NCBI RefSeq assembly: GCF_000196675.2
Contig: NC_015312.1
Location: 3,162,001-3,226,000, forward strand
Source: Pseudonocardia benzenivorans CB1190
GTDB lineage: Bacteria > Actinomycetota > Actinomycetes > Mycobacteriales > Pseudonocardiaceae
Length of the DNA stretch: 64,000 nucleotides
Direction of reading: 5' to 3'
Each line of letters opens with the position of its first letter. Positions within the stretch are counted from its first letter, which is position 1. A program made the translations under genes and the position numbers. Below are positions 61,575 through 64,000 of this stretch, one piece after another. Below the pieces are notes generated by a model that ran no database searches, had not been told where the DNA came from, and worked only from the letters and a program-made list of their open reading frames with translations.

Positions 61575-63145
61575 CGGGTGCTTCCTTCCTTGCCGGAGCG
61601 CAGGCACTCCTCGGTGATCCGGGCCTTGGTCAGCGCCGAGCCGTGCAGCTCGGCGCCGATCCGGCCGCGGTGCAGGATCAGCACGCGGTCGCAGAGCTGC
61701 GCCAGCTGGTCGTGGTCGGAGCTGGCGCACAGCACGACGCAGCCCCCGGCGGCGGCCCGCACCGCGGCGTAGATCTGTTGCCGGGCGCCGATGTCGACGC
61801 CCTGGGTCGGCTCGTGCAGCAGCAGCACCCGCGGCCGGGTCTGGATCCACTTGGCGAGCACGACCTTCTGCTGGTTGCCGCCGGAGAGCTGGCCGACGAG
61901 CAGCCGCGGGTCGGGCGGGCGGACGTCGTAGCGCTCGACCAGGGTCGTGGCGGCGGCGCGCATGGCACGCCGGTCGAGCCAGGGGCCCGCGAGGTAGTGA
62001 CGGAGGTTGACCATGGTCAGGTTGTCGGTCACCGGCAGGTCGCCGACGATGCCCTCGGTCAGCCGGTCGCCCGGCACCAGCACGATGCCGTGGTCGGTCG
62101 CCGCGCGCGGGGACCACGACCGCAGCTCGCGGGCGGGCCCGTCGTCGAGCGTGACGGTGCCGGCCCGGACGTCGAGCGCCCCGGCGAGGGCGCGCACGGC
62201 GTCCTCGTACCCGGAACCGAGCAGCCCGGTGAAGCCGACGACCTCACCGGTGCCGGCGGTGAACGACACCTGGTCGGCGAGGCCCGCCGACAGGCCCTCG
62301 ACCCGCAGCGCCGTGGTCCCGGCGGACCGCTCGGCGGCCCGGTAGCTCGCGGCGACGTCGAGGTCCGCGCCGACGATGGCCGCGACGAGCTGGTCGTGGC
62401 CCAGGTCGGCGGTGACCCCGGTCAGGGCGCGCCTGCCGTTGCGCAGCACCGTGACCCGGTCGGTGATCTCGCGGACCTCGTCGAGGTCGTGCGACACGAA
62501 CACCACGCTCGAGCCGGTCGAGGCCACCCGCCGGACCAGCGAGAACAACCGATCCACCTCGTTGCGGGGCAGGAACACCGTCGGCTCGTCGAGCACGACG
62601 AGCTGGCCCCGGCCGGGGTCGGACGTCGTGCCGACGCCCTCCAGGGCCCGCACGATCGCGAGCAGTGCCCGGTCGACCGGGCGCAGGTCGGCCACCGTCG
62701 CCCGCGGGTCGAGGTCGATCTCGTAGCGGGCCAGCACCTCCCGCAGCCGGGTGCGGGCGTGGCGCCACCCCACCGAGGCCCGGCCGCGGGACGCGGCGAG
62801 CTGGGGCAGCAGGTAGTTCTCCAGGACGCTGAGGCTGGGCACGAGCCCCAGGTCCTGGTGCACGAAGCGCAGCCCGAGCGCCGCGGGCTGTCCGGGGGAC
62901 AGCGGCAGCGGCACCGGCCGTCCGTGCACCTCCAGCGTGCCGGAGTCGACGTCGTGGAAGCCCGCGAGCACCTTGATCAACGTCGACTTGCCGGACCCGT
63001 TGGCGCCGAGCAGGCCGTGGATCTCACCGGGCGCGACGGCGAGGTCGGCGCCGCCGAGCGCGACCTCGCCACCGAACCGCTTCCACACGCCGTCCAGCCG
63101 GAGCAGGGGGGTGCTCCCGTCGGACGTCGACATCCGTCCGGCCAT
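61571..63145 (-). CDS. ABC transporter ATPase, duplicated (RbsA type)
   Basis: A 524-residue ATPase with two cassettes. The first has Walker A GLLGANGSGKST and Walker B QLVVLDEPTVFLP, but where the signature LSGGQ belongs it reads VADLRPVDRALLAIVRALE, so its signature is degenerate. The second has a diverged Walker A (GFTGLLGSGYEDAVRALAG), an intact LSGGNQQKVVLAKWI and LLLHEPTQGVDIGA. This asymmetry is normal for RbsA/MglA proteins. ATG 63145 or the Met four codons later are possible starts. Confidence 0.9.
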   Translation of the reverse strand: MAGRMSTSDGSTPLLRLDGVWKRFGGEVALGGADLAVAPGEIHGLLGANGSGKSTLIKVLAGFHDVDSGTLEVHGRPVPLPLSPGQPAALGLRFVHQDLGLVPSLSVLENYLLPQLAASRGRASVGWRHARTRLREVLARYEIDLDPRATVADLRPVDRALLAIVRALEGVGTTSDPGRGQLVVLDEPTVFLPRNEVDRLFSLVRRVASTGSSVVFVSHDLDEVREITDRVTVLRNGRRALTGVTADLGHDQLVAAIVGADLDVAASYRAAERSAGTTALRVEGLSAGLADQVSFTAGTGEVVGFTGLLGSGYEDAVRALAGALDVRAGTVTLDDGPARELRSWSPRAATDHGIVLVPGDRLTEGIVGDLPVTDNLTMVNLRHYLAGPWLDRRAMRAAATTLVERYDVRPPDPRLLVGQLSGGNQQKVVLAKWIQTRPRVLLLHEPTQGVDIGARQQIYAAVRAAAGGCVVLCASSDHDQLAQLCDRVLILHRGRIGAELHGSALTKARITEECLRSGKEGSTR

Positions 63146-63169
63146 GTCAGCGTGCCGTCGACCGGGTGG

Positions 63170-64000
63170 TCACGACAGGCCCCACAGCTTCTCGTAGCCG
63201 GCGACGTAGGCGTCGCCGTAGCCCTGGGTGAGCGCCGGCGGGTCGCCGGCGTCCTTCGCGTTGGTCGAGTCGAACACCCGCACCGGCGCCGAGGCCTTGA
63301 CGACCGGCTGGCCGAGCAGGACCCGGAAGGCCTGGTCCATCGTCGAGTAGCCGATCCACGGCGCCGACTCGCCGACGTCCATCACCATCGGGCTCGTCCC
63401 GCTCTGCACGTCCTTGATCGACGACGTCGCACCGTTGTAGCCGACGATCTGGATCTGGCCGCTCCGGCCGGCGGTGTTGATGGCGCTGACGGTGGCCGAC
63501 TCCATCGAGTCGAGCTGGTCGATCACCCAGTTGATCTTCGGGTCGCCGCTGAGGCTCGCCTGGATGTCCGTCGCGAGCTTCGCGGAGGCGAAGTCGGCCA
63601 GCGAGATGTCGACGAACTTGTACGTGCACTTCGGGCAGTACTTGTCGAACTCGCCCTTGATCGCGGCCTGCATGCCCGGCGACGGGATGACGGCGCCGAC
63701 GATCGGGATGAGCGCGTTGACGTTGCCCTTGCCCTGCAGGATCACCCAGTCCGCCAGCAGCTTCGCGGCGGTGTCGAACGGTGCCGTCTCGAGTGCGGTG
63801 ACGCCGGCGGCACACCCTTCGCAGTTCGGTGCCGGGGTCGTGGAGTCGTCGTAGAAGTGGGTGACGACAACCGGGATGTTCGCCGCCTTGGCCGCGGCGA
63901 GCTGCGGCTGCAGCGCGCGCGGGTCGGGCGCGTTGGCCAGGACGATGAGGTCGACCTTCTGCGACACCGCGGTCTGCATGCCCTGGACCCACTGCGAGGT
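63170..64000 (-). CDS. ABC transporter substrate-binding protein (RbsB type), N-terminus outside window
   Basis: The C-terminal 276 residues of a periplasmic-type binding protein of the ribose family. The frame is open to the window edge, so the signal peptide is missing. Visible are KVDLIVLANAPDPRALQPQL, IPVVVTHFYDD, a Cys pair CEGC, another pair YCPKC, WVIDQLDSMESATVSAINTA and IVGYNGATSSI. The four cysteines in the mature part are unusual for RbsB relatives and may form two disulfides. First gene of the importer-hydantoinase operon. Confidence 0.88.
   Translation of the reverse strand, partial: TSQWVQGMQTAVSQKVDLIVLANAPDPRALQPQLAAAKAANIPVVVTHFYDDSTTPAPNCEGCAAGVTALETAPFDTAAKLLADWVILQGKGNVNALIPIVGAVIPSPGMQAAIKGEFDKYCPKCTYKFVDISLADFASAKLATDIQASLSGDPKINWVIDQLDSMESATVSAINTAGRSGQIQIVGYNGATSSIKDVQSGTSPMVMDVGESAPWIGYSTMDQAFRVLLGQPVVKASAPVRVFDSTNAKDAGDPPALTQGYGDAYVAGYEKLWGLS

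Overview
This window looks like chromosome from a very high-GC actinobacterium, most likely of the Pseudonocardia/Pseudonocardiaceae type. The reasons are extreme GC and third-position GC, many GTG starts, GTGA/ATGA stop-start overlaps, several leaderless genes with a TANNNT box about 7 nt before the start codon, and lineage-typical small families (DUF3099, DUF3039, the CDRCGA zinc-ribbon protein, an IniB-like protein). I see no tRNA, rRNA, insertion sequence, phage gene or CRISPR array.

Layout. 1-13 kb holds housekeeping genes: an XRE regulator, dtd with a coupled methyltransferase, an orphan peptide-type binding lipoprotein, an HhH repair protein, an ArsR regulator, psuG, a PHA depolymerase coupled to a PHA-synthase-like protein that appears to lack its catalytic cysteine, a helicase and a PLP enzyme. 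13-20 kb holds a zinc-ribbon protein, an EamA exporter and a xylose-type ABC importer with its ROK regulator. 19.7-27.8 kb holds a probable polycationic homopolymer locus. It has a 48-aa small ORF, an aspartokinase with a divergent regulatory half, and a 2056-aa protein joining an epsilon-polylysine-synthetase-like enzyme (adenylation, carrier, membrane and three tandem hexapeptide-type modules) to an EctB/Dat-like diaminobutyrate aminotransferase. Aspartokinase makes the precursor of aspartate semialdehyde, the aminotransferase makes 2,4-diaminobutyrate, and the synthetase would polymerise it. Both main genes share an identical 19-nt leader motif.

29-40 kb holds an unusual signalling locus. 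It has an Hsp70 ATPase tethered through one membrane helix to an external YVTN beta-propeller, then divergently a small kinase-like protein, a NarL-type regulator, a second kinase-like protein, and a 1850-aa protein with a membrane sensor, an intact NarL-type kinase core, about 590 residues of repetitive linker and a dynamin-like GTPase domain. The two smaller kinases look catalytically degenerate; only the giant protein keeps canonical H, N and G boxes.

40-47 kb holds an acyltransferase, a GAF-ANTAR protein, a TPP riboswitch driving a thiXYZ-type importer, a small protein and an IniB-like protein. 47-58 kb is the aerobic cobalamin locus: cobL-cobM-cobK (+), cobG-cobH-cobIJ (-) and cobN behind a cobalamin riboswitch. 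58-64 kb holds a maleylacetate reductase and an operon of hydantoinase/dihydropyrimidinase with a ribose-type ABC importer, whose binding protein runs off the window.

Intergenic space carries several very stable perfect hairpins. A dispersed palindrome (GTGAGTGGCGATGGTCGC plus its complement) occurs three times directly after genes. In two of these it supplies the stop codon of the convergent gene.
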